Assembly (NCBI GenBank): GCA_002382735.1
Contig: DFZN01000008.1
Location: forward strand, 20,930 to 84,314
Reading direction: 5' to 3'
Length of the DNA stretch: 63,385 nucleotides
DNA from: a bacterium UBP11_UBA4055
Lineage (GTDB): Bacteria; UBA4055
A program made the position numbers and the translations under genes. Shown here piece by piece: positions 53,496 to 62,143 of the stretch (positions are counted from its first letter, which is position 1; each line of letters opens with the position of its first letter). Below the pieces are notes generated by a model. That model searched no databases, was not told the origin of the DNA, and saw nothing but the letters and a program-made list of their open reading frames with translations.

Positions 53496-54958
53496 TGAAG
53501 AGCAAACAGATAAAGATAGCTCTGAGGAACTGCGGGCATATAGATCCTGAGAGGATAGAAGATTATATCTCGTGTGACGGTTATGCCGCACTCGGAAAAT
53601 GCATTTTCGGGGATTCTCCCGCATCAGTTATCGATAAGATTAAGCTTTCCGGGCTGAGAGGAAGAGGGGGCGGCGGTTTTCCCACAGGGAAGAAATGGGA
53701 GCTCTGCGCCGCTTCAGTATCGGATAAAAAATATGTGATCTGCAATGCGGATGAAGGAGATCCGGGCGCATTCATGGACAGGTCTGTCCTTGAGGGCGAC
53801 CCGCATTCTGTTCTGGAGGCCATGGCCATTTGCGGATACTGCATCGGCGCGGACGAAGGATACATATATATAAGAGCCGAATATCCGCTCGCGATCAAGA
53901 GGTTAAAGATCGCTATAACTCAGGCCGAAGAGGCAGGACTTCTTGGGGACAGGATAATGGGTTCGGATCTCAGCTTTAAGATAAGACTGAAATACGGTGC
54001 CGGGGCGTTTGTCTGCGGAGAGGAGACAGCTCTTATAAGATCGATGGAAGGGAACAGGGGAGAGCCGGTTATGAAACCGCCGTACCCCGCGCAAAAAGGA
54101 TACATGGGCAAGCCGACAAATGTTAACAATGTCGAGACTTTCGCCAATGTTGCGGCGATCTTGAACCGGGGAGCGGAATGGTTCTCATCGATAGGTACCG
54201 AGGGTTCAAAAGGCACAAAAGTCTTCGCGCTCGCCGGAAAAGTTAAGAATGTCGGCCTGGTCGAGGTGCCCATGGGCACTACTCTGCGTGAGCTGATCTA
54301 CGACATAGGCGGCGGCATTAAGAGCGGCAAACAATTCAAGGCCGTTCAGTCGGGCGGACCGTCCGGAGGCTGTCTTACGGTCAAACATCTTGATACTCCG
54401 ATCGATTACGAGAGCCTCAAGGCCGCCGGATCGATGATGGGTTCGGGCGGTATGATAGTGATGGACGAGGATGACTGTATGGTCGCGGTAGCCAAATTCT
54501 ATCTGGATTTCACCGTCGAGGAGAGCTGTGGAAAATGCGTTCCGTGCAGAGAAGGCAATAAAGTCCTTTATCAGATACTCAACAAGATCACGCACGGAAA
54601 CGGTGAAATGAGCGATCTGGATAAGCTTAAGAATTTCGGGAATATAATAAAATCGACATCTCTGTGCGGTCTTGGTCAGACGGCTCCCAACCCTGTACTT
54701 TCGACTCTGGACAATTTCTACAATGAATATTACGATCATGTGGTGAATAAAAAATGCGCGGCTAAACAGTGCAGGGCACTGATCGAATACAGGATAATAG
54801 AAGAGAACTGCGTGGGCTGCGGAGCGTGTAAGCGCGTGTGCCCGGCTGAGGCGATTTCGGGTGAATTGAAACAGAAACATCTTATAGATCAGGAGACCTG
54901 TATAAAATGCGGCGCCTGCATAAAGAAATGCAGATTCAACGCCATCGTCGCGGAATAA
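53492..54958 (+). CDS. NuoF/HydB-type NADH-binding flavoprotein with C-terminal 2[4Fe-4S] domain
   Basis: A 488-residue NAD(P)H- and FMN-binding subunit of bifurcating hydrogenase or NADH:ferredoxin-type complexes. Seen: GLRGRGGGGFPTGKKW (NAD/FMN loop), CNADEGDPGAFMDR, KYGAGAFVCGEETALIRSME, the [4Fe-4S] motif ESCGKCVPCREG with the distal cysteine in SLCGLG, and two ferredoxin-type motifs at the C-terminus (CVGCGACKRVCP, CIKCGACIKKCR). The N-terminal [2Fe-2S] domain of HydB is encoded separately by the preceding gene. The next gene is the NuoE-like partner, so the order is HndB-HndC-HndA-like. Confidence 0.92.
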   Translation: MMKSKQIKIALRNCGHIDPERIEDYISCDGYAALGKCIFGDSPASVIDKIKLSGLRGRGGGGFPTGKKWELCAASVSDKKYVICNADEGDPGAFMDRSVLEGDPHSVLEAMAICGYCIGADEGYIYIRAEYPLAIKRLKIAITQAEEAGLLGDRIMGSDLSFKIRLKYGAGAFVCGEETALIRSMEGNRGEPVMKPPYPAQKGYMGKPTNVNNVETFANVAAILNRGAEWFSSIGTEGSKGTKVFALAGKVKNVGLVEVPMGTTLRELIYDIGGGIKSGKQFKAVQSGGPSGGCLTVKHLDTPIDYESLKAAGSMMGSGGMIVMDEDDCMVAVAKFYLDFTVEESCGKCVPCREGNKVLYQILNKITHGNGEMSDLDKLKNFGNIIKSTSLCGLGQTAPNPVLSTLDNFYNEYYDHVVNKKCAAKQCRALIEYRIIEENCVGCGACKRVCPAEAISGELKQKHLIDQETCIKCGACIKKCRFNAIVAE

Positions 54959-54977
54959 CAAAATTACGGAGATCGAA

Positions 54978-55454
54978 ATGTCCTGCAGAGAGAAACAACA
55001 ACAGATAAAAGAGACCGTGTCCAAAATATGCGCCGAATTCAACAATGATCCGAACGAACTGATAGCTATTCTTCACAAAACTCAGGGTCATTACGGATTT
55101 CTTCCAAAGGAAGTCCAGATCGCGGTAGCCGAAAGCGTAGGGGTTCCCGCGTCAAAAGTATTTGGAATTGTGACTTTTTATTCATATTTTACAATGGAGC
55201 CCAAAGGAAAACACCCTGTCTCGATCTGTATGGGTACCGCGTGTTATGTTCAGGGCGCAGAGAAAGTCCTGCGTGAGTTCGAAAGCAGGCTGGAGGTTAA
55301 AAACGGCCAGACGACGGACGACGGCAAATTTTCCATAAATACCTTAAGGTGTATAGGGGCCTGCGGGCTTGCGCCTGTCGTTATGATCGGGGATAAGGTT
55401 TACGGCAATGTTAAGCCTGAAGAAGTAAATAACATAATAAATGAATACAGTTAA
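54978..55454 (+). CDS. NuoE/HydC-type [2Fe-2S] subunit
   Basis: A 158-residue 24-kDa-type subunit with the thioredoxin-like [2Fe-2S] motif SICMGTACYVQG (CX4C) plus RCIGACGLAP (CX3C), and the helical HKTQGHYGFLPKEVQIAVAE segment. Forms the NADH-oxidising unit with the NuoF-like protein. The stop lies 5 nt from the histidine kinase start. Confidence 0.92.
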   Translation: MSCREKQQQIKETVSKICAEFNNDPNELIAILHKTQGHYGFLPKEVQIAVAESVGVPASKVFGIVTFYSYFTMEPKGKHPVSICMGTACYVQGAEKVLREFESRLEVKNGQTTDDGKFSINTLRCIGACGLAPVVMIGDKVYGNVKPEEVNNIINEYS

Positions 55455-55459
55455 AGAAA

Positions 55460-57286
55460 ATGGTGCATGAAGATATAAAATACCAGACCGGAAAGCAGGT
55501 TAAAAAAGTCAGAAGATATTTCAGGAAGAAATTCATTAATTTCCCCACAAAGATCAGGATATTTCTGCCGATACTTTTGATCATCATCATCTCCATAGCG
55601 GTGACTACATACGCATCCATAGAGCTTTCAAAAGAAACACTTTACGAGTCTATCCGAAACAACCTTGATTCTGAAGTGGAATCTCTGATGAAGATGTTCG
55701 AGAGAGAATATGAGCTCAAAATGGAGAACGCAAAGAAAGATCTCAGGGTCAGTAACGAGATCTTCTACAGAAAGGGTTTCTTCATACCCGGAGAAAAGAC
55801 CGTTTTTTCTCTGGCGGACTCTTCAGGCACGGTTCAGGTGGATAAGTGGTATCTGAACAATAAGGAGCTCCATAACAATTTCGATTTCGTCGATACTCTG
55901 AAAAGCATTCTCGGATGCAAGGCCACGGTGTTCCAGAAAACAGAAAAAGGGTATGTAAGGATATCTACGAATGTAATGAACGACAAGGAAAAAAGAGCCG
56001 TCGGAACAGTAATAGGATTCGATTCACCGATAGCCCAAAGCGTAGAGAAAGGCGAAAGTTATTTCGGAAGGGCTTATGTGGTCAACGACTGGTACATCAC
56101 CGGCTACGAACCGATAAAGTACAGGGGAGAGACTGTCGGAATGCTCTTTGTGGGCTCAAAGGAAAAAGATCTTCCGGTGCTCTCAAAGAAATTCAACGAG
56201 CTTAGGATAGGCAGGTCGGGTTTCCCTTTCGTTTTCGATAAAACCGCCCAGATGATAATAAATCCCAGAGCTGATGGGGACGACTGGAGCCGGCTTTCTA
56301 TAATACAGACGATACTGAAAGAGAAAAAAGGCGTTAAAAGGTTCGTTTCTGAGCTCGACGGGAAGCAAAAAATGATAGCCTATGATTATTTTCCGGATTT
56401 TGAATATTATGTCTGCGCAATAGTGAACGAGGACGATGAAACGGGGCAGCTGATAAGACACCTGCTGTCCGCTTCGGTATTAGTATCTTTCTTCATAGTC
56501 ATGGGCGTGTCCCTTCTAGTTTATTTCATGACAATTGAAAAACTTCACAGCATGCTCGAGAGCCTGGAGAACAAGAACTCCGAGCTGGCATCAATGAAGG
56601 ACGCTTTAAAACACTCGGAAAAACTCGCTACGATGGGGCAATTGTCTGCCGGAATAGCGCACGAGGTCAACAATCCGCTAGGGGTAGTTCTCATGTACAG
56701 CCACATCTTAAAAGACGAGTGCGAGCCCGGTTCGGAAATGTATAAAGATCTTGATACTATTGCGACTCAGGCCAACCGCTGCAAGACAATACTTTCGGGA
56801 CTTTTAAATTTCGCGAGAAAGAACGAAATTAATAAGAAACCGGTCTCAATAAAGAATTTCTTAGATTCAGTCAGAACAAGCCTGATAATACCCGGTTCAG
56901 CGGATCTGAAAATAGACAGCGGAGAAGAGGATCAGACAGTCGAGCTCGACGAGAGCCAGATAACTCAGGTGATAGTCAATCTCGTGAATAATTCGATAGA
57001 CGCGGCCGGACCGAAAGGAAAAATAAAGATAACCGGTTTTGCCGAAAAGGATCAGGCATATTTTATTGTGGAGGACGACGGGCCGGGTATAACCGAAGAG
57101 AATAAAAAGAGGCTGTTCGAACCTTTTTTCTCCACAAAAACGATGGGTAAAGGAACAGGGCTCGGTCTGGCGGTCTGCTACGGGATAGTCAAGATGCACA
57201 GCGGCAGGATAATCGTCGAGACCAATGCGGATGCCTCGAATGGACCGACATACACCAGATTTATAATTGTTCTTCCAAGGGCATAA
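55460..57286 (+). CDS. Cache-domain sensor histidine kinase
   Basis: A 608-residue membrane kinase. TM1 (about 33-55, IRIFLPILLIIIISIAV) and TM2 (about 335-356, SASVLVSFFIVMGVSLLV) enclose a ~280-residue periplasmic Cache-type domain (RAYVVNDWYITGYEPIKYRG, ETVGMLFVGSKEKDLPVLSK). HisKA has His401 in GIAHEVNNPLGVV. HATPase has NLVNNSIDAAG, DDGPGI and GTGLGLAVCYGIVKMHSGRI. The environmental input may be a small organic or volatile compound (Cache_3 type), by analogy. It is followed 12 nt later by the REC-kinase and probably phosphorylates the operon's receivers. Confidence 0.9.
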   Translation: MVHEDIKYQTGKQVKKVRRYFRKKFINFPTKIRIFLPILLIIIISIAVTTYASIELSKETLYESIRNNLDSEVESLMKMFEREYELKMENAKKDLRVSNEIFYRKGFFIPGEKTVFSLADSSGTVQVDKWYLNNKELHNNFDFVDTLKSILGCKATVFQKTEKGYVRISTNVMNDKEKRAVGTVIGFDSPIAQSVEKGESYFGRAYVVNDWYITGYEPIKYRGETVGMLFVGSKEKDLPVLSKKFNELRIGRSGFPFVFDKTAQMIINPRADGDDWSRLSIIQTILKEKKGVKRFVSELDGKQKMIAYDYFPDFEYYVCAIVNEDDETGQLIRHLLSASVLVSFFIVMGVSLLVYFMTIEKLHSMLESLENKNSELASMKDALKHSEKLATMGQLSAGIAHEVNNPLGVVLMYSHILKDECEPGSEMYKDLDTIATQANRCKTILSGLLNFARKNEINKKPVSIKNFLDSVRTSLIIPGSADLKIDSGEEDQTVELDESQITQVIVNLVNNSIDAAGPKGKIKITGFAEKDQAYFIVEDDGPGITEENKKRLFEPFFSTKTMGKGTGLGLAVCYGIVKMHSGRIIVETNADASNGPTYTRFIIVLPRA

Positions 57287-57298
57287 ACGGAGAATTCG

Positions 57299-58420
57299 AT
57301 GGAGAAAATGAACATACTTGTTATAGATGACGAAGAAGGTATCAGAGAATCTGTAAAGAGAGTACTGAGGAATTTTACCGTAAGCTTAACTTATATTGAA
57401 GACGATTACGGGTTCGATATTGATACGGCAGGCTCGGCGGAAGAAGGGCTGGAAATGCTGAGATCGAAAGATTACGGAGTACTGCTTTTAGATAATCAGC
57501 TCCCCGGAATGAACGGAACGGATCTTTTAAAGATTCTTCATGACGAACAGAACCCCGTCATAACCATAATGATAACCGCTTTCGCGTCGATAGAGACGGC
57601 CATAAACGCCACAAAGAACGGGGCTTACGATTTTGTGACAAAGCCTTTTACGCCCCAGGAGCTCAAAGATTCAGTATTTAAGGCCGTCAAACATCAGATA
57701 CTCAGCTCGACGGCAAAGAAGCTGCTCGAAGAGAAGAAGAAGATCAGATTCCAGTTCATTTCCGTTCTTTCGCATGAATTAAAATCGCCTATAGCCGCCG
57801 TGAGCAATTATTTGAAGCTGATGGAGAAAAAAATATCGGGGCCGGACATTTCATCTTACGACGAGTTCATCAAAAGATCTCAGATAAGGATCAAGGATAT
57901 GGAAAAGCTGATCTTCGACCTGCTCGATCTTACAAGGATAGAATCGGGCGAAAAGAAAAGAGAGCTCGGCGAAGTGAGCATAGACGAAGTGATAAACGAG
58001 ACGCTTGAAAATCTAACCGATGAGATCAGGAAAAAAAATATAACCGTTAAATTTGAGCCCGCCGGTATAACGATAAGAGCCGACCGCACGGAAATCTCGA
58101 TCATAACTTCCAATCTGATATCGAACGCGGTAAAATACAACCGTGACGGAGGCGATGTGAGGATAAACACCGTTTTAGAAAAAGGCAGAGTGACTTTCTC
58201 GGTAGCCGATACAGGTATAGGGATAGCGGAAAATGATATTGGTAAGCTCTTTAAGGAGTTCTCAAGGATAAAAACCGAAGAGACAGCCGGAATATCGGGC
58301 AGCGGAATAGGTCTTTCGACCGTGAAGAAGATAGCGGGACTTTATAACGGTGATGTCAAAGTTGCATCCGTGCAGGGTAAAGGCTCGGAATTTACAGTAA
58401 TATTAAGATCCGAAGGGTAA
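57299..58420 (+). CDS. Response regulator-histidine kinase (REC-HisKA-HATPase)
   Basis: A 373-residue cytoplasmic protein with an N-terminal receiver (Asp65 in VLLLDNQLPGMNG; Lys115 in FVTKPFTPQ) followed by HisKA (His159 in ISVLSHELKSPIAAVSN) and an HATPase domain (NLISNAVKYNRDG, DTGIGI, GSGIGLSTVKKIAGLYNGDV). The order allows its kinase activity to be gated by phosphorylation of its own receiver, presumably by the Cache kinase just upstream, making a relay toward the Rex-REC and receiver proteins downstream. No sensor domain of its own. Confidence 0.9.
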   Translation: MEKMNILVIDDEEGIRESVKRVLRNFTVSLTYIEDDYGFDIDTAGSAEEGLEMLRSKDYGVLLLDNQLPGMNGTDLLKILHDEQNPVITIMITAFASIETAINATKNGAYDFVTKPFTPQELKDSVFKAVKHQILSSTAKKLLEEKKKIRFQFISVLSHELKSPIAAVSNYLKLMEKKISGPDISSYDEFIKRSQIRIKDMEKLIFDLLDLTRIESGEKKRELGEVSIDEVINETLENLTDEIRKKNITVKFEPAGITIRADRTEISIITSNLISNAVKYNRDGGDVRINTVLEKGRVTFSVADTGIGIAENDIGKLFKEFSRIKTEETAGISGSGIGLSTVKKIAGLYNGDVKVASVQGKGSEFTVILRSEG

Positions 58421-58424
58421 AGAA

Positions 58425-59432
58425 ATGGAATTTATAAATGAAAAAACGGTAGAAAGGCTGTGTCTTTACAGAAGACTGCTCAAAAATCAGGCTAAAGAAG
58501 GGAAGATATTCTTTTATTCGCACGAACTTGCGGAGATGGCCCATGTTACTCCGGTTCAGGTCAGAAGGGATTTGATGTACATCGGATATTCGGGGAACAA
58601 CAGGAAGGGATATGAGACAGACGGAATACTGAAGAGCATTTCTGAAATACTGGACACAAAAAAGGGTCAGGAAATATGTCTTGTGGGCGTAGGGAATTTA
58701 GGAAAAGCCCTGATCAATTTCTTTTCGGATAAAAGCGAGAATCTTCTCATAACAGCTCTCTTTGACATCGACCAGAAGCTGGTAGGCAACACATATCAGG
58801 GGATACCGTGCTATCATGTGAGCCTGCTGAAAGAGATAATAATAAAAGAAGGGATAACGATAGGTATTATTACCTCTTCAGGAAAAAGCGCGCAAGAAAT
58901 AGCCTCCACGATGGCTGAAGCAGGTATAAAGTCAATAATTAATTACACGACGACTCCTTTAAACCTTCCGGAAACAACTCATCTTGAGGAACTCGACCTT
59001 ACGGCCTCACTGGAAAAAGCCTCGTACTACGCAAAGCTGCTTTCAGAAAGATCGAACGGCAGAGCGGAAAAGAAAAAACTGCTCATAGTTGACGACGACC
59101 GCGACATAACAGCTGCCTACAGGGTTACTTTCGAGACTAAAGGCTATGAAGTGGTCTCATCACTCACCGCAGAGGACGGTCTGTTAAAAGCGGAAATTGA
59201 AAAACCCGATCTTATTCTGCTCGACATAATGATGGAACAGCCCGATTCGGGATTTTTGTTCCTCAGCGAACTCAGAGAGAAAAAACTGGACATTCCCGTC
59301 ATTCTTTCGTCATCAATAGCAAAGGCAACTGCGGGCATAATGGATGTTACACAGCTCAATATAAAAAGCATTCTTCAAAAACCTGTCGATATTGACGATC
59401 TTGTCAGTACCGTCGAAAAATACATGAGGTGA
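58425..59432 (+). CDS. Rex redox-sensing repressor fused to a receiver domain
   Basis: A 335-residue fusion. Residues 1-205 are Rex: winged helix with FFYSHELAEMAHVTPVQVRR (DNA-recognition VRRDL and GYSGNNRKGYE region), NAD(H)-binding GVGNLGKAL (88-96), ALFDIDQKLVGN and the C-terminal swapped-helix TASLEKASYYAKLL. Residues ~217-335 are a full receiver domain: IVDDD, Asp267 in LILLDIMMEQPDSGFLF, SSSIAKA and QKPVD. Normal Rex is ~210 residues and senses NADH/NAD+ only; here DNA binding may also be tuned by phosphorylation. It sits between two kinases and other receivers in the NADH-module operon. The fusion is in one open frame, with no sign of assembly error. Confidence 0.92.
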   Translation: MEFINEKTVERLCLYRRLLKNQAKEGKIFFYSHELAEMAHVTPVQVRRDLMYIGYSGNNRKGYETDGILKSISEILDTKKGQEICLVGVGNLGKALINFFSDKSENLLITALFDIDQKLVGNTYQGIPCYHVSLLKEIIIKEGITIGIITSSGKSAQEIASTMAEAGIKSIINYTTTPLNLPETTHLEELDLTASLEKASYYAKLLSERSNGRAEKKKLLIVDDDRDITAAYRVTFETKGYEVVSSLTAEDGLLKAEIEKPDLILLDIMMEQPDSGFLFLSELREKKLDIPVILSSSIAKATAGIMDVTQLNIKSILQKPVDIDDLVSTVEKYMR

Positions 59433-59435
59433 AAA

Positions 59436-59804
59436 ATGGGCGGAAAGATACTTATAATCGACGATGATACTGACATCACCACAGCCTACGGTGCTTTCTT
59501 CAGAAGCAGAGGTTTTGAAGTGATGACGGCTTTTAACACGACGGCCGCGAGAAAGGTCATGGAGCAGTTCACCCCCGACCTTCTGATACTCGATGTGATG
59601 ATGGAGCACCCCGACGAGGGATTCGTCTTTGCTCAGCAGCTTCTCGATGAGAAGAACATGACGCCTGTCATCATCACCTCGTCCATAGCAAGCGCGGGAG
59701 CCGAACTGTTTGACCTTGACATCCCGAATGTCAGGTCGGTAATTCAGAAGCCTGCCGATCTTGACAAACTGTCTTCTCTGGTCGAAAAAATACTGGCGGA
59801 ATGA
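59436..59804 (+). CDS. Stand-alone receiver-domain protein (redox operon, third copy)
   Basis: A 122-residue receiver. Phospho-acceptor Asp53 in LLILDVMMEHPDEGFVF, switch ITSSIASA, and QKPADLDKL lysine. Sister of the receivers at 52741 and in the Rex fusion. It lies 3 nt after the Rex-REC gene and overlaps the Fe-S/PAS gene by 4 nt. No output domain. Confidence 0.92.
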   Translation: MGGKILIIDDDTDITTAYGAFFRSRGFEVMTAFNTTAARKVMEQFTPDLLILDVMMEHPDEGFVFAQQLLDEKNMTPVIITSSIASAGAELFDLDIPNVRSVIQKPADLDKLSSLVEKILAE

Positions 59805-60910
59805 GTATTATGGAAAAGAAAAACAAATATACTGATAAGCAGATCGAACAGGCTCTGACCTATGTCGAGATCTTTACAAAAAAGGAAGAGATCGACTGCG
59901 GTGGCTGCGGCTACGCCACATGCAGGGAATTCGCTTCTGCCATGCTGGACGGGAAAGCGAGGCCTTCACAGTGCGTGGTCCTGTCAAAGAAGATCATCGA
60001 AAAGCTGAAGAAAAAGGAAAAAGAGCTTCGCGAAAGCCTTTTTCTGAATCAGGAGATACTCGACGCAGTCCCTGCCCCGATACTTTATGAGGACATCGAC
60101 GGTAAAGCTATCGGCTGCAACAGGGCTTATGAGGAAGTATCAGGCGTCAAAAGGCTCGACATCAAAGGTAAGAAACTTGAACAATATTCGAACAATAAAG
60201 ATTACGATGCTCTGAATGAAACTGTTAACGCCAGCCTGTTGAAAACAAGAACGCGCAGGATAGTCGAGACTGTTATAAAAGACCCTCAAGGCAGAATGAT
60301 GAACATCGAGCTTCATAAGGGTATATTCACGGACAGATCGGGAGAGCCGGCCGGGTTCGTCAGCGTGATATTCGACATCACCTCAAGGATCGAGACGAGA
60401 AAGCAGATTGAGACGGCCAGAAATACGGCGGAACTTTCGGTTTCACTGTTAAAGAAGAACCCGACCGCTTTCGTCATAGCTGACGGCGGCTTAAAGATAG
60501 TTGACTGCAATCAGGCTTTCGCGGAACTGATGGGAAGCGAGATAAATGAGATCTACACCACATCGGGAGGCCTGAAGGGTGCCGATCTGAGAACCATGTT
60601 CGAAAGCTGCGAGCTGTTCACCTCGGTCATGCAGAACGAGGACGGGACTTTGTCGAAGGATGTCGAGAATAAAGGCAAGAAACTTAAAATCACTCTTTTC
60701 TCGATAGACAAGAACAAAGCGGCGGGGGCGATTTTATCAGACCTTACTCTTCCATCGGTGAGGAACGCTGAGGTGAAAGAGAGGGCGGCGCAGGTCATAA
60801 AAGAAAACCTTGAGACAGTTCAGAAGATAGCGTATCTTTTGGGTGAGAACGCGTCGAAAACGGAAAATGTGTTAAGTTCGGTAATTAAACTTTTCTCTGA
60901 AGATGAATGA
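59801..60910 (+). CDS. [4Fe-4S]/PAS sensor protein
   Basis: A 369-residue cytoplasmic protein. The N-terminal Fe-S domain has Cys33, Cys36, Cys41 and Cys58 (CGGCGYATC...SQC), the PF04060-like cluster motif found in many hydrogenase-linked and corrinoid proteins. A coiled linker leads to two PAS folds (about 85-205, with VSVIFDITSR at its end; and 215-325). No kinase or output domain. It overlaps the SpoIIE phosphatase gene by 8 nt, so it probably passes an Fe-S redox signal to that phosphatase. Fe-S/PAS protein plus SpoIIE-like phosphatase pairs are known near [FeFe]-hydrogenase genes. Confidence 0.85.
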   Translation: MSIMEKKNKYTDKQIEQALTYVEIFTKKEEIDCGGCGYATCREFASAMLDGKARPSQCVVLSKKIIEKLKKKEKELRESLFLNQEILDAVPAPILYEDIDGKAIGCNRAYEEVSGVKRLDIKGKKLEQYSNNKDYDALNETVNASLLKTRTRRIVETVIKDPQGRMMNIELHKGIFTDRSGEPAGFVSVIFDITSRIETRKQIETARNTAELSVSLLKKNPTAFVIADGGLKIVDCNQAFAELMGSEINEIYTTSGGLKGADLRTMFESCELFTSVMQNEDGTLSKDVENKGKKLKITLFSIDKNKAAGAILSDLTLPSVRNAEVKERAAQVIKENLETVQKIAYLLGENASKTENVLSSVIKLFSEDE

Positions 60911-62063
60911 GCTTTTTACAGATACCGGTTATTTCCAGAAAGCGAAGCACGGGCAGAATTCGTTCGGGGATGTTATAGCCAAAAAATACATAAGGGAAGA
61001 GGACCGCAGGATAATTGTTCTTTCTGACGGAATGGGCAGCGGGATAAAGGCTAATGTGCTTGCGTCTCTCACGGCCTCGATGGCGCTTAATTTTACCGAA
61101 GCGAGAAAGGACATAGACAAAGCCTCGGAACTTATAATGAACATCCTGCCCAAATGCAGCGAAAGGAAGATAAGCTACTCCACTTTCACCATACTCGACC
61201 TCAAGAGCGACGGGAAACTGAGCATGATCGTTTACGACGCGCCTCTGCCTGTGCTCATCAGGGACGTAAGCGGAAAGGAAATAAAATGGAACTCCATCGA
61301 ACTTACTTCGGGCGATCATAAGGGTAAAACGATATATACGGCGGTATTTTCTCCAAAGCTCAACGACAGGCTTTTCGCTTTCACCGACGGCATCTCGCAG
61401 TCGGGACTGGGCACGGGGGACGGCGAATGGGGGAGAGAGGCTGCCGCGGAGTACCTGATCAGATCGCTTCATGAAGATCCGGGCATTTCAGCGGCTGACA
61501 TTGCCGAAAAGCTGGTCAATAAGGCTGAAATGAACGACCGGTACAAGCTCAAGGACGACGCGAGCGTTCTCAGCCTCTATTTCAGAGAGCCGAGAGAGCT
61601 GCTCATCTGCACGGGAGCGCCCGCCGATCCGCAGAAGGACCTCGCCTTCGCTGGCAAATTCAGGAAATTTGACGGCGCAAGGATCATCGCCGGCGGAACC
61701 ACATCGGAGATCATAGCCAGAGAGCTCGGGCTCAAATTCACGGGTATGCATGATCTGAAGGACTCTCTTCCGCCGATAAGCAGCCTCGAGACGGTCGAAC
61801 TTGTCACCGAAGGCGTGATGACCCTCTCCGCTGCGGAAAGACTGCTCCGCAGCGCAGTACCGCCCTCAACCGGGTCCGACGGCGCGGCAGTAAGACTTGT
61901 CAGGCACATACTTAATTCGGATCACATCACCTTCCTCGTAGGCACGGCGGCGAATGAATACCATTACGGACTGCAGTACAAAATGCGCGTTCAGCTCGTC
62001 AAAGACATAGCCGAGACCATCGAGTCATCACTCTTCAAAAGAACCGCGGTCGAATTCTTTTAA
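60903..62063 (+). CDS. SpoIIE-type PP2C phosphatase
   Basis: A 386-residue serine phosphatase. Metal-binding aspartates are visible in IIVLSDGMGSGIKA, RLFAFTDGISQSG and KDDASVLSLY. The last ~170 residues (from ELLICTGAPADPQKD) form a separate alpha/beta domain with no assigned function but are usual in hydrogenase-operon SpoIIE proteins. No anti-sigma or anti-anti-sigma gene is present in the window, so its phosphoprotein partner is unknown. Last gene of the redox operon; I see no clear terminator after it. Confidence 0.87.
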   Translation: MNELFTDTGYFQKAKHGQNSFGDVIAKKYIREEDRRIIVLSDGMGSGIKANVLASLTASMALNFTEARKDIDKASELIMNILPKCSERKISYSTFTILDLKSDGKLSMIVYDAPLPVLIRDVSGKEIKWNSIELTSGDHKGKTIYTAVFSPKLNDRLFAFTDGISQSGLGTGDGEWGREAAAEYLIRSLHEDPGISAADIAEKLVNKAEMNDRYKLKDDASVLSLYFREPRELLICTGAPADPQKDLAFAGKFRKFDGARIIAGGTTSEIIARELGLKFTGMHDLKDSLPPISSLETVELVTEGVMTLSAAERLLRSAVPPSTGSDGAAVRLVRHILNSDHITFLVGTAANEYHYGLQYKMRVQLVKDIAETIESSLFKRTAVEFF

Positions 62064-62092
62064 TTCCGCTCTGAATACAACATAAAATTCCT

Positions 62093-62121
62093 TTGGTTTA
62101 ATACAGTAATGAGATTATATT
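62093..62121 (+). promoter_or_regulatory. Promoter of the DUF4062 gene
   Basis: TTGGTT (62093-62098), 17 nt, TATATT (62116-62121), 22 nt before the start codon. Confidence 0.55.
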
Positions 62122-62143
62122 TAGAAATAAAACGAGTCGTCCT

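Noticed and set aside
54206..55045. Minus-strand open frame of 279 codons opposite the NuoF-like and NuoE-like genes
   Set aside because: Fully antisense to two strongly conserved genes; composition is that of a shadow frame (rich in His, Arg, Ile, Phe).
53492..55454. NuoEF as part of a complete respiratory complex I operon
   Set aside because: No nuoG or membrane nuo genes are adjacent; the order with a small [2Fe-2S] protein and the ferredoxin-tailed NuoF fits hydrogenase-type modules instead.
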